This document shows, piece by piece, positions 39,142 through 48,296 of a DNA stretch of 64,000 nt (positions are counted from its first letter, which is position 1; every line of letters starts with the position of its first letter). A model generated the notes under the pieces. It saw only the letters and a list, made by a program, of their open reading frames with translations, was not told the origin of the DNA and did not search any database. The stretch is from assembly GCF_001719615.1 (NCBI RefSeq), contig NZ_MDVX01000002.1, positions 1-64,000 of the forward strand, given 5' to 3'. Both the position numbers and the translations under genes were made by a program. This DNA is from Neptunicoccus sediminis. Lineage in GTDB: Bacteria > Pseudomonadota > Alphaproteobacteria > Rhodobacterales > Rhodobacteraceae.

Positions 39142-40506
39142 TTAGAAACGCAGAGCATTTTGCAGTTTGTAATAGCGCACCAGCATTGTTGTCGCCGCCA
39201 GTGTCAGTCCGATGACCAAGCCGCCCCAGACCCCTTGGGCGCCATATCCCATCGGGAAACCCAAGATATAGGCCATGGGTGCGCCGACACACCAATAGCT
39301 GAAGATGGCGAGGATCATCGGCACGGTCGTGTCTTTAATGCCGCGCAACATGCCGAGTGCCGCAACTTGCGTGGCGTCAACGATCTGGAAAGCCGCCGAG
39401 ACAATCAAAAGCAGCACGCCCATTTCCACAATCGCAGAAAGATTTGGCTCTGACGGGTCAAGGAACAGCCGCATGAGCGTGCGCGGGATGGTCAGATAGA
39501 GCGTCATCGTCACCAAAGAGAACAAAAACGCACCCCAGATCACCACCGCAGCGGCGCGGGACAGGCCAAGCTTGTCCTTGCGCCCCAACGCGCGTCCGGC
39601 GCGAATTGTGCCAACGTTGGAAATCCCAAGCGGCACCATAAAGCCGACAGAGGTGATTTGCAGCACCACCGCATGGGCCGCAAGCGCGACTGTGCCGGAC
39701 CAGCCGATCATTACGGTCGCGGCGGAAAACAGTCCGGTTTCCGCCAGCAAGGTCAGCGAGATCGGCCAGCCGAGCCTGAAGGTTTCCACGAACGCCTCAC
39801 GGTCAAAGCGGAACGGGTTCACAAACAGGTCGTATTTTTTCAGCGCGGGCAGTCCCCAGCAGTAAAACAGCAGAAAGAGGAAATTGATCGAAATGGTAAG
39901 GATAGAGGCCACGGCTGCCCCCCGTGCGCCCATTTCGGGGAAGCCGAAATTCCCGAAGATCAGCGCATAGTTGAACAACACATTGGCAGCGGCGGCCGCA
40001 AGGGTTGCGATCAGGACGATCTGGGCCCGTTCCAGAGCAGACAGATAGCTTTTTAGCACCATGATCCAGAGCGCCGGAAACAGCCCGAACACCGCGATAC
40101 GCATATATTCGGCTGCAATCCGTGCCAGATTTTCCTGCTGTCCGAGGAACAGGAGTATCGTTTCAATATGCCAGAGCGGAACTGCCAGCAGCAGACCGTA
40201 AAACAGCACCAGCCAAGCCCCCATCCGCACCGACCGGCGCACCTGACGATCATCATTGGCGCCAATAGCCGCAGCGCAAAGGGGCATCACCGCGAAGGCA
40301 AAGCCCGAGCCGACAATAAAGACGACGAAATAGGTCTGTGTCGCCAGAACCACCGCCGCCAGTGCATCCACTGAATACCAGCCCAACATTGCAACGTCTG
40401 TGATATGGGTCAGCATCTGCGCGATGTGGCTTCCCACCAGTGGCAACCCCAGCAGCAGGGATGCGCGAATGTGGCCGCGCCAGGACATGGGGGGAATCGT
40501 ATTCAT
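39142..40506 (-). CDS. MATE family multidrug efflux transporter
   Basis: The 454-residue protein has about 12 hydrophobic segments and is of the NorM-like MATE family. The N-terminal half opens L-L-L-G-L-P-L-V-G-S-H-I-A-Q, and the second-half repeat opens L-G-W-P-I-S-L-T-L-L-A-E. It is probably a Na+- or H+-coupled drug and cation exporter in the inner membrane. Substrate is not predictable. The gene converges on guaA across a strong terminator. Confidence 0.9.
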   Translation of the reverse strand: MNTIPPMSWRGHIRASLLLGLPLVGSHIAQMLTHITDVAMLGWYSVDALAAVVLATQTYFVVFIVGSGFAFAVMPLCAAAIGANDDRQVRRSVRMGAWLVLFYGLLLAVPLWHIETILLFLGQQENLARIAAEYMRIAVFGLFPALWIMVLKSYLSALERAQIVLIATLAAAAANVLFNYALIFGNFGFPEMGARGAAVASILTISINFLFLLFYCWGLPALKKYDLFVNPFRFDREAFVETFRLGWPISLTLLAETGLFSAATVMIGWSGTVALAAHAVVLQITSVGFMVPLGISNVGTIRAGRALGRKDKLGLSRAAAVVIWGAFLFSLVTMTLYLTIPRTLMRLFLDPSEPNLSAIVEMGVLLLIVSAAFQIVDATQVAALGMLRGIKDTTVPMILAIFSYWCVGAPMAYILGFPMGYGAQGVWGGLVIGLTLAATTMLVRYYKLQNALRF

Positions 40507-40569
40507 AGGTTGCTTTGTTAACCGCTTTGAGAGTGGAACCGGCCATGTGAAGGAAACTTTTCACTGCGG

Positions 40570-41460
40570 CTAGGAACAGGCACCTATCGGATAGTGTGCC
40601 AGCACACCATGATGGTCGGATCCCAGAAGATCAAGGGCTGAAACCCGCCCTTTGCACCCCTGGGGCGCAAGCACATGATCAATCGGAACCATCAGATGAC
40701 CCTCGACCAGAAAGGTGTCAATCGTCCGCCCCACACGTCGGGTCCGGGTTGCGGTTTCGATCCGTGTCATCGTGTCGGACCACGGCACCATGTTGAAATC
40801 GCCGCCCAGCACAACCGGACCTGTCAGCCCTTCAAGCACCGGCAGGATACGCGTCACCTGTTCGGCCTGTTCCAGCGGAAAAGGCCAGCGCAGATGCAGC
40901 GTCACCAGCCAGACCGGACCGTCCGGCGTAATCACCTGAACCGCCAGCATCCCGTGCCCGGGCATACAAATCCGGCTTTCGGGGACCATGTCAAAGCGGC
41001 TTGCCAAAGCGATGCCCCTGTCGTCCTCTCCCAGACAGACAGACTGGGTGGGGTAATCCTCTTGCAGTGCAACCATCAAGCCGTTGGAGCGCGGGGTCAT
41101 TTCCTGAAGTGTAATGAAATCAGGATCTTGCTCTTGGATGTCTGCGATAATTTCGGCGGGATCGTAAAGCACATAAAGCAGGTTCTTCTGATAGTGTGTA
41201 TAGGGAAAATCACCCTGTGGCTGGGGCCCGTGATAGCTCCACAGGATTGCGCCGATGGCCGCAACAGACAGGACCATCGCGCCAATACCGCTGCGCCGCC
41301 AGTTCAACACGAACAAACCAGCGCCGCAGATCAATGCGATTACGCCAAGGTACAAACGGAACACCGCGAGACTGTCTCCCAGAGGATGCAGTGGCCCGCC
41401 CGCACTCGCAACCAGCAAGAGCGGCGGAACAAAGAAGATACACACGACAGCTTTTTTCAT
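40570..41460 (-). CDS. Membrane-anchored endonuclease/exonuclease/phosphatase-family protein
   Basis: The 296-residue protein has an N-terminal trio of hydrophobic helices (about 5-75) and a C-terminal EEP domain with T-L-Q-E-M-T, D-D-R-G-I-A, H-L-R-W-P-F, G-G-D-F-N-M-V and S-D-H-H-G. These are the DNase I-like metal and catalytic residues. The substrate is unknown; DNA, phosphoinositide and sphingomyelin-like substrates occur in this superfamily. I start at 41460, M-K-K-A-V-V-C-I-F, since an upstream ATG at 41478 adds six residues only. Confidence 0.85.
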   Translation of the reverse strand: MKKAVVCIFFVPPLLLVASAGGPLHPLGDSLAVFRLYLGVIALICGAGLFVLNWRRSGIGAMVLSVAAIGAILWSYHGPQPQGDFPYTHYQKNLLYVLYDPAEIIADIQEQDPDFITLQEMTPRSNGLMVALQEDYPTQSVCLGEDDRGIALASRFDMVPESRICMPGHGMLAVQVITPDGPVWLVTLHLRWPFPLEQAEQVTRILPVLEGLTGPVVLGGDFNMVPWSDTMTRIETATRTRRVGRTIDTFLVEGHLMVPIDHVLAPQGCKGRVSALDLLGSDHHGVLAHYPIGACS

Positions 41461-41590
41461 CACGGTGTCATGGCGCAACTGGAAAAAAGGTGCAACGGTT
41501 TCTTATAATTGCCACAGTCTGGCCCTTAATGGGCACCACACATTTGTTAATAAATTTAACAATCAAGTTAATTTTCGCGTTGAGGTTAGT

Positions 41591-42016
41591 ATGAGCCTAT
41601 TTTTTCGATACTACGCATTTTTTGCTTTGTCTTTGATGTTGCCCGTCTTTGTCCTGTTGCCTTGGGGCGATGAAACCAGTCCTCTCAATCTGCTGCTGCG
41701 GTTAATGCTGTTGCCGTCCTATTGCTGCGCTGTGATCGTTATCCTTATCGGGCTGGTTCCCGGACGACTTGGGGAGGTCATACGCACCGCCTCTACGCTT
41801 TCGGAAGATCCGGAATCCTGGCTGGCGCCGATTTTTACCATCACGGCTTTCCTGTGGGCGGGTCTGCATCTGGTCGGCATTCTGGTCTTGAAAGAGTTTA
41901 ACGATAATTACCCGCTGGTTTACCTGTGCCTCGGGCTTAGCGCGCTGGCGCTGGGCGGATGGATCGCCTCTATCGCCTATCGCTCTGTGGGCACAACCTC
42001 ACTTGCCGATCTCTGA
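41591..42016 (+). CDS. Small membrane protein, four predicted helices
   Basis: The 141-residue protein with hydrophobic segments at about 5-22, 32-52, 77-97 and 108-128 is not recognised. It begins M-S-L-F-F-R-Y-Y-A-F-F. Position and composition resemble small conserved roseobacter membrane proteins found near parE. The upstream gap has several TTAA tetramers but no TTAA-N7-TTAA match. Confidence 0.6.
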   Translation: MSLFFRYYAFFALSLMLPVFVLLPWGDETSPLNLLLRLMLLPSYCCAVIVILIGLVPGRLGEVIRTASTLSEDPESWLAPIFTITAFLWAGLHLVGILVLKEFNDNYPLVYLCLGLSALALGGWIASIAYRSVGTTSLADL

Positions 42017-42111
42017 ACAGGCGCGGGGTCAAGGCCACTCTGCATCTTGCGCCGCCCCGCCCTCTTTGGTCTAATGCACACAACCAAAGAGCCAGCAGGA
42101 ATCGAGCAATT

Positions 42112-44094
42112 ATGGCCGCAGATGATCTCTTCCGTGAAAAAGCGGAGCAATCCTACGACGCCTCCAGCATTCAGGTGCTGGAAGATATGGAGCACGTGCG
42201 CCTGCGTCCGGGCATGTATATCGGCGGAACGGATGACCGCGCCCTGCACCACATGGTTGCCGAGATCGTGGATAACTCCATGGACGAGGCCGTGGCCGGT
42301 CACGCCAATTGGATCGAAGTCGAATTGAACGCGGATTTTTCCGTCACGGTGCGCGACAATGGTCGCGGCATTCCGATTGATCCCCACCCCAAAGACCCCA
42401 GCAAATCCGCGCTGGAGATCATTTTCTGCACCCTGAATGCTGGTGGCAAGTTCAACGGCGACAACTATGAGACCTCTGGCGGCCTGCACGGGGTCGGCAG
42501 TTCCGTTGTCAACGCGCTTAGCGATCATGTGCGGGTCGAAGTCGCGCGCAACCGAGAGCTTTTTGCCATCGAATTCAGCCGTGGCGTGCCCAAAGGGCCG
42601 CTGGAAAAATTGGGACCGACGCAAAACCGTCGCGGCACTTCGGTAACCTTTCATCCCGACGCCCAGATTTTCGGCGCTACCGCACGGTTCAAGCCCAAAC
42701 GGCTGTATGATATGGCAAAATCCAAAGCCTATCTGTTTTCCGGCGTTGAAATCCGCTGGAAATGTGATCCGGCTTGCCTTGGCAAGGATGATACCACCCC
42801 GACAAGCGACAGTTTCCATTTCCCGAACGGGCTTGCCGATTATCTGGCAGAGCGGCTGGAAGGGTCTTCAACCTACTCCGAACGCCCCTTCGCAGGTCAT
42901 GTGAATTTCTCCGAGAAATTCGGCGCAGGTGAAGTGGGCAATGTGGACTGGGCGATCAACTGGACGCCGGCACGGGATGCGTTCACGCAGTCCTATTGTA
43001 ACACCGTTCCAACCCCTGAAGGCGGCACCCATGAGGCGGGTTTCTGGTCTGCGGTGCTGAAAGGGATCAAGGCTTACGGCGAATTGGTAGGCAACAAGAA
43101 GGCCACCCAGATCAACCGCGATGATGTGATGGGCGGGGGCTGTGCGCTTGTCTCTGTTTTCATCCGCGAGCCGAAATTCGTCGGCCAGACCAAGGACCGT
43201 CTGGCCACGGTTGAGGCACAAAAACTGGTGGAAAACTCGGTTCGGGACCATTTTGACAACTGGCTGGCCGCCGATACCAAAGCCGCAGGCGCCATTCTCG
43301 ATTATATGGTGCTGAAAGCCGAAGAGCGGATGCGCCGCCGCGCTGAAAAGGAAACCCAGCGCAAATCTGCGACAAAGAAACTGCGCCTGCCCGGAAAGCT
43401 GGTGGATTGCACCAACAAAGACCGCAGCGGCACTGAATTGTTCATCGTGGAGGGTGACTCTGCGGGGGGATCGGGCAAAGGTGCGCGCGATCGCAAAACG
43501 CAGGCATTGTTGCCGCTTAAAGGTAAGATTCTGAACGTCTTGGGGGCCGCCAGCGGCAAGCTGACCTCCAATCAGGAAATCAGCGACCTGTGCGAATCCC
43601 TTGGCGTTGGCATGGGCAGCCGGTTCAACATCGAAGACCTGCGGTACGAAAAAATCATCATTATGACCGATGCGGATGTGGACGGAGCACATATTGCGGC
43701 GCTTTTGATGACGTTTTTCTTCACCCAGATGCGCCCGCTGGTGGATGGCGGCCATCTGTATCTGGCCTGTCCGCCCCTGTTCAAACTGACCCAAGGGGCC
43801 AAGACCGTTTATGTTCTGGACGAGGCAGAGCGCGACCGCCTGCTGGAAAAAGGACTGGGCGGGCGTGGCAAGATCGACGTGTCACGGTTCAAGGGATTGG
43901 GCGAAATGAACGCCGTCGACCTGAAGGAAACCACCATGAACCCGAAAACCCGCCAGTTGATCCGCGTTTCTGTGGATGACGACGAACCGGGCGAAACCGC
44001 CGATCTGGTGGAACGTCTGATGGGGAAGAAACCGGAACTGCGGTTTGAATATATCCAGCAAAACGCCCAGTTTGTCGAAGAACTGGACCTCTGA
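42112..44094 (+). CDS. parE: DNA topoisomerase IV subunit B
   Basis: The ATPase subunit of topoisomerase IV has 660 residues. GHKL motifs include E-I-V-D-N-S-M-D-E, D-N-G-R-G-I-P, G-G-L-H-G-V-G-S-S and Q-T-K-D-R-L. The toprim part has E-G-D-S-A-G-G-S and D-A-D-V-D-G-A-H. Length and the absence of the GyrB-type insertion favour ParE over GyrB. The start is ATG 42112; a longer in-frame ORF begins at 41959. Confidence 0.92.
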   Translation: MAADDLFREKAEQSYDASSIQVLEDMEHVRLRPGMYIGGTDDRALHHMVAEIVDNSMDEAVAGHANWIEVELNADFSVTVRDNGRGIPIDPHPKDPSKSALEIIFCTLNAGGKFNGDNYETSGGLHGVGSSVVNALSDHVRVEVARNRELFAIEFSRGVPKGPLEKLGPTQNRRGTSVTFHPDAQIFGATARFKPKRLYDMAKSKAYLFSGVEIRWKCDPACLGKDDTTPTSDSFHFPNGLADYLAERLEGSSTYSERPFAGHVNFSEKFGAGEVGNVDWAINWTPARDAFTQSYCNTVPTPEGGTHEAGFWSAVLKGIKAYGELVGNKKATQINRDDVMGGGCALVSVFIREPKFVGQTKDRLATVEAQKLVENSVRDHFDNWLAADTKAAGAILDYMVLKAEERMRRRAEKETQRKSATKKLRLPGKLVDCTNKDRSGTELFIVEGDSAGGSGKGARDRKTQALLPLKGKILNVLGAASGKLTSNQEISDLCESLGVGMGSRFNIEDLRYEKIIIMTDADVDGAHIAALLMTFFFTQMRPLVDGGHLYLACPPLFKLTQGAKTVYVLDEAERDRLLEKGLGGRGKIDVSRFKGLGEMNAVDLKETTMNPKTRQLIRVSVDDDEPGETADLVERLMGKKPELRFEYIQQNAQFVEELDL

Positions 44095-44173
44095 CGCGGC
44101 AAACCGGCGGTTTAATTGACCTGCCCCTGATGTGATCTACATAAACAGTAGTCACGACCAAACGGAACCTGTC

Positions 44174-44542
44174 ATGCCGCGTATCTTGAAACCTGCATTT
44201 TTTTGTCTTGCCGCTTTGGGGCTGGCGGCCTGTGAAACCCCGGCGGAAAAACAGCAACGCCTGACCCAGCACAATGGCAAAACGGTGGAACAGGTGATCG
44301 CCTCTCTGGGCACCCCCGTCAGCCGCACACCCACCCAAGCCGTCTGGGAGCGTCGCAACAGTTATGTCGTGCGCCACCCCGAATATGAACGCATCGGTGG
44401 CGTGATGCTGCTTGTGGGGTATGACAACCAGATCGTTGACCAGAAATGCCTTTTTGTGGCCGACCTGCAAAACAACCGCGTTGTGTCGAGCACCCTCTCC
44501 GGTACAGGGTGCTATAAAATGCTGCCCCCGCCCGGCCGATAG
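44174..44542 (+). CDS. Small outer-membrane-type lipoprotein
   Basis: The 122-residue protein has a lipoprotein signal, F-F-C-L-A-A-L-G-L-A-A-C (lipobox L-A-A-C). The mature part has no recognised domain. It contains V-I-A-S-L-G-T-P-V-S-R near the middle, which resembles SmpA/OmlA-like repeats. The gene follows parE by 79 bp on the same strand. Confidence 0.7.
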   Translation: MPRILKPAFFCLAALGLAACETPAEKQQRLTQHNGKTVEQVIASLGTPVSRTPTQAVWERRNSYVVRHPEYERIGGVMLLVGYDNQIVDQKCLFVADLQNNRVVSSTLSGTGCYKMLPPPGR

Positions 44543-44686
44543 GGATCGGGCGCGGCACAAAAACAACGCCCCGTCCCCGCTGTTAACCTCTTTGCAATAT
44601 CCCCTTTATCTCCGGCGCCGAACCGCCTAGTTTTTGCGCTGCCGCTGAAACAGTTGATCTGCGGCAGGGACAAAAAGGACTGATCT

Positions 44687-45346
44687 ATGAAAACGCTGCT
44701 GAGTGCCGGATGCCTTGCCATGATGGCGGCCACCTCTGTTCAGGCCGAAATCGTCAATCGGCGTGCAGATTGTGATGTTTGGGAACATGTTCCAGCCTCT
44801 GACGCCCTTGGCACCCCTGCCACGGCCCTGTTGTTTTGCAACCGCGAAGACGAAAAATGGCTCGCGCTGCGGATTGAATGCGATGTGGAAAACGTGCGCA
44901 TGGTGATGCGCTACCGTCCGGGATTTGACTACACGCCGCCAAATCTGGAAGAAGAAGAAAACACCGGCGCACAGGCGGGGGATTTGCTGACCCCCGAAGA
45001 ACAGGAAGCCGCCAGAATTGTTGCGGCGATTCCCTATGACGACGGCGGCATTAAAACCATCCCCTCCGGTACGGATGACGGTCCGGCAGAGATGGTTTTC
45101 ATGGATTTCAGATCGTTCGGTTATACCGGTGTTGCACATTATGATCCGGCGACAACCGACTGGACGATTGAGGAAAAGGAACCTCTCTCCCCTGTGTTCA
45201 GCCGTCTGATTTCGGGCAATTACGCCGACATCAAACTTCTGGCCTATGGCACCACCGAACGCTTTCCGCTGCGCGGGTCCAGCAAGGCGCTTAGCCCTGT
45301 GGTGGAAATCTGCCGCATCGCCAAACGGAAAGCCGAGCGGAACTAA
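44687..45346 (+). CDS. Exported protein of unknown function
   Basis: The 219-residue product has a signal peptide (M-K-T-L-L-S-A-G-C-L-A-M-M ... V-Q-A). The mature part has an acidic stretch (N-L-E-E-E-E-N) at about 86-92 and four Cys. No family was recognised. Confidence 0.6.
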   Translation: MKTLLSAGCLAMMAATSVQAEIVNRRADCDVWEHVPASDALGTPATALLFCNREDEKWLALRIECDVENVRMVMRYRPGFDYTPPNLEEEENTGAQAGDLLTPEEQEAARIVAAIPYDDGGIKTIPSGTDDGPAEMVFMDFRSFGYTGVAHYDPATTDWTIEEKEPLSPVFSRLISGNYADIKLLAYGTTERFPLRGSSKALSPVVEICRIAKRKAERN

Positions 45347-45364
45347 ATCCGCTCGACTTGATTG

Positions 45365-46366
45365 TTAATCCGCTAACGCCTGACACTGCGCCCAGAGCGC
45401 CGCATCGATTGAAACCTCGGTAGGCAATTCGCGATGGGCACCGGGCAAACGGGCCTCCGGCTGCGCATCTACGGCATCGGCAACGCGGGCCAAACGGTCA
45501 TAAAACGCGTCACCGGAATAGCCTGTCGGATCAATCAACAGGTAAAACTGGCCCAGATCATGGGGCGCACCCTCTGCCGCTTTCAAACCCTTCACATCGA
45601 GTGAATTTACAGATCCGGTCACAGCCGCTGCCAGAACCTCTACCATCAGGCCGAATCCCCAGCCCTTATACCCGCCGGTGGACACCAGCGACCCTTTCAG
45701 CGCCGCGTTCGGATCCTCGGTTGGCTTGCCATCGGCATCGACTGCCCAGCCCAGAGGAATCTTCTCCCCCGCGCTCGCCGCCATTGTAATCTTGCCCAAT
45801 GCCACGGCCGAGGTGGATTGATCAAACTGGAAGGCCACGCCACCGTCCTTGGCCGGAACCGCCAGCGCCATCGGATTGGTCCCAAGCACTGCCGCATGGC
45901 CACCGGGTGGTGAAACCACCGCCGACGCATTGGTGAACCCGATCCCGATTAAACCGGCCTGAGCAATCTGTTCAGTGAAATACCCCAGGGACGTACAGGT
46001 GTGGGAATGACAGATGGCCAGACTTGCCGTGCCCATTTCCCGCGCGGTTTCCAGCGCAACAGGCAATCCGCGGGCAAAGGCAGGCTGGGCAAATCCAAGC
46101 CCTGCGTCCACTTTCACATTGGCAGGTTTGGGTTTGGTGACTTCCGGTTCCACCTGCCCGTTCACCCGTCCGGAACGCAACTGGGTGCAATAGCTTTCAA
46201 GATAGTACAAACCGCAGATCAGATTGCCCGTGGCCTCGGCCTTGCGCACCGCTTTGGCCACTTCGGCCGCGATCCAGTCTGCCGCGCCATGGGCGACCAT
46301 CGCCTGTTTCGCCGTTGTTTCGATCTTCTCCAGCGGAACTGTTACTTTTTGCGCGTTTCCTGCCAT
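45365..46366 (-). CDS. Ldh-family NAD(P)-dependent dehydrogenase with altered active-site residues
   Basis: The 333-residue protein is of the malate/L-lactate/ureidoglycolate dehydrogenase (LDH2) family, with V-V-S-P-P-G-G and L-G-T-N-P-M-A-L-A. The usual catalytic block S-H-G-x-x-R-x-x-x-Y reads I-C51-G-L-Y-Y55-L-E-S-Y, so the His and Arg are not conserved, while H122 in H-S-H-T-C fits the second catalytic His. The ATG overlaps the end of the upstream CoA-transferase gene by 25 bp, so both form an operon. Confidence 0.78.
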   Translation of the reverse strand: MAGNAQKVTVPLEKIETTAKQAMVAHGAADWIAAEVAKAVRKAEATGNLICGLYYLESYCTQLRSGRVNGQVEPEVTKPKPANVKVDAGLGFAQPAFARGLPVALETAREMGTASLAICHSHTCTSLGYFTEQIAQAGLIGIGFTNASAVVSPPGGHAAVLGTNPMALAVPAKDGGVAFQFDQSTSAVALGKITMAASAGEKIPLGWAVDADGKPTEDPNAALKGSLVSTGGYKGWGFGLMVEVLAAAVTGSVNSLDVKGLKAAEGAPHDLGQFYLLIDPTGYSGDAFYDRLARVADAVDAQPEARLPGAHRELPTEVSIDAALWAQCQALAD

Positions 46367-47445
46367 TTCTGTACCACATCCTTCACATTTAACGGAACAT
46401 TCTGAAAGCACTCTTGCACTAATCCAGGCGTGCGCGAAAGCTTGGGAGTGGGCGCAGGGGCAGCAATTTCGTCATTTTTCTTAAAATGTCCGCGCGCCGT
46501 GTTGTGGGGCGCGTGATAGGCTTCCTCGATGGTCAACACCGGCGCGTAGCAACAATCGGTGCCAAGCAGCAGTTCGCTCCACGCGTCGCGGGTTTTCGTC
46601 GCAAAAATCGCTGCAAATTGCGCCCGCACGTCCGGCCATGTGCTGCGTTTCATCTGTGTCTCCGCCAGATCCGCATCCGCGCCAATCCGGTGCAACAATT
46701 CTGCGTAGAATTTCGGCTCTATCGCACCAATTGCCACGTGACCACCGCAGGCACATTCATAGACCCCGTAGAACGGCGCTGCCCCGTCCAAAATATTTGA
46801 CTCGCGCCGATCAGACCACGCCTTCCCCTGCTGCATGGCATAGATCATCGACATCAAATGGGCCGTTCCATCGGTGATCGCGGTGTCCACCACCTGCCCC
46901 AACCCCGAGCGGGTCGATTCAAACAATGCACATACAATGCCATAGGCCATATACATCCCGCCGCCGCCAAAATCCCCGATAAGATTCAACGGGATAACCG
47001 GCGTGTCTTTTGGCCCGATAGCGTGCAGCGCCCCGGATAGCGCGATGTAATTGATGTCATGTCCGGCGGCATGGGCCAGCGGCCCGTCCTGCCCCCAGCC
47101 GGTCATCCGTCCGTAGACCAGCCGCGGATTTAGGGTGGCGACCTCCTGCGGGCCCAGCCCCAAACGCTCCATCACTCCGGGACGCATCCCTTCAATCAGC
47201 GCGTCCGCCTCTGACAGTAGCGCCTTGACCGTTTCAATGTCGCTGGCATTTTTGAGGTCCAGTTCCACAAAGCTGCGGCCCCGATCCAGAATGTCATACT
47301 CCAGCCCCATCAGATGCTTCAGGCCGGGACGCTGGATGCGGATTACCTCAGCGCCCATATCCGCCAGCGTCATCGCCGCAAAGGGGGTCGGCCCCAGTCC
47401 GGCAAACTCTACAATTCTGACCCCGTGCAATGGACCGTTTGACAT
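46342..47445 (-). CDS. Alpha-methylacyl-CoA racemase-type (CaiB/BaiF) family III protein
   Basis: The 367-residue protein is of CoA-transferase family III. It matches the alpha-methylacyl-CoA racemase branch: conserved G-L-G-P, R-P-G-V-M-E-R-L-G-L-G, G-H-D-I-N-Y (His and Asp) and N-L-I-G-D-F-G-G-G (Asp). The second of two adjacent ATGs (47445) has the better spacing to AGGAGGA. The pairing with an Ldh-family gene suggests epimerisation then oxidation of a branched acid, which is inference. Confidence 0.83.
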   Translation of the reverse strand: MSNGPLHGVRIVEFAGLGPTPFAAMTLADMGAEVIRIQRPGLKHLMGLEYDILDRGRSFVELDLKNASDIETVKALLSEADALIEGMRPGVMERLGLGPQEVATLNPRLVYGRMTGWGQDGPLAHAAGHDINYIALSGALHAIGPKDTPVIPLNLIGDFGGGGMYMAYGIVCALFESTRSGLGQVVDTAITDGTAHLMSMIYAMQQGKAWSDRRESNILDGAAPFYGVYECACGGHVAIGAIEPKFYAELLHRIGADADLAETQMKRSTWPDVRAQFAAIFATKTRDAWSELLLGTDCCYAPVLTIEEAYHAPHNTARGHFKKNDEIAAPAPTPKLSRTPGLVQECFQNVPLNVKDVVQKWQETRKK

Positions 47446-47629
47446 CATATTCCTCCTGCAATTCTTGGGATTCGATAGCTGTTTTGCACAAATCCAGCCA
47501 GTTAAAAGCAATTTCCTGCCATTAACGTTGCGGCCAACGGCGCATTGGGATGACAGGACTGTGAAAACCTAGTATTATGCGCCGCAGGGCCGGCATCAGA
47601 CCGGTTGAGCAGTAATCAGGAGACATCCC

Positions 47630-48184
47630 ATGACAGGATGGAGCAGGCGCACCTTTTTGATGGGTGCAACCGCAGGCGGATTGAGCGCCTGTTCAGGCGG
47701 AACACGCAGCGACGCACGGTACAGAATCGACGATGACGTCAGCGCGGCTGTGCAGCAGATGCAAAGCGAACTTCCCTTTACACGGTCCCTTATGGACAAT
47801 GCCGCCGGTGTCTTGATGATGCCGACAGTGACCAAGGCCGGACTGATTGTCGGGGGGGCATATGGTAAAGGCTCTCTGTTGATCGGTCAGGCTCCGGTCG
47901 ATTACTACGAGGTATTCGCCGCAAGCTACGGTTTGCAAGCGGGTGCGCAGCAGTATTCTTCGGCCTTGTTCTTTATGGATTCCGACCATCTGCGTAAATT
48001 CCGCGAGCGGCCGGGCTGGACCCTTGGCGCGGATGTGGAATACACGCTGATCGACAACGCCGGTGCTGCGGGTGTGGACAACAACACCATCGATGATGCG
48101 GTCTATGCGGTTGTGTTCAATCAGGCGGGCATTCTGCTTGGGATTTCGATCGAAGGGTCGAAATACAACCGGATTATTCCCTAA
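47630..48184 (+). CDS. YSC84/SYLF-domain protein with Tat-type lipoprotein signal
   Basis: The 184-residue protein starts W-S-R-R-T-F-L-M-G-A-T-A-G-G-L-S-A-C. It has a twin-arginine pattern and a lipobox (L-S-A-C). The mature domain follows the SYLF pattern, with A-A-G-V-L-M-M-P-T-V-T-K-A-G-L-I-V-G-G-A-Y-G-K-G. These domains bind lipids in eukaryotes and are of unknown function in bacteria. The strong Shine-Dalgarno site is AGGAGA. Confidence 0.85.
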   Translation: MTGWSRRTFLMGATAGGLSACSGGTRSDARYRIDDDVSAAVQQMQSELPFTRSLMDNAAGVLMMPTVTKAGLIVGGAYGKGSLLIGQAPVDYYEVFAASYGLQAGAQQYSSALFFMDSDHLRKFRERPGWTLGADVEYTLIDNAGAAGVDNNTIDDAVYAVVFNQAGILLGISIEGSKYNRIIP

Positions 48185-48205
48185 GATAAAATCACACGGC
48201 AATAG

Positions 48206-48243
48206 AAAAGCCCGCAAGGTGATGGACACCGGCGGGCTTTTTT
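48206..48243. terminator. Terminator between convergent genes
   Basis: AAGCCCGC and GCGGGCTT pair, with inner GGTG/CACC, and a T run follows on the plus strand. Confidence 0.85.
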
Positions 48244-48296
48244 ATGCGCAATCGTTTCTGACGGGCGCTGTTTCAGTAGGCGTTTAAGGCCGTTAA

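Noticed and set aside
41520-41590. TTAA-rich stretch as a possible CtrA site
   Set aside because: The spacings are N5 and N8 rather than N7.
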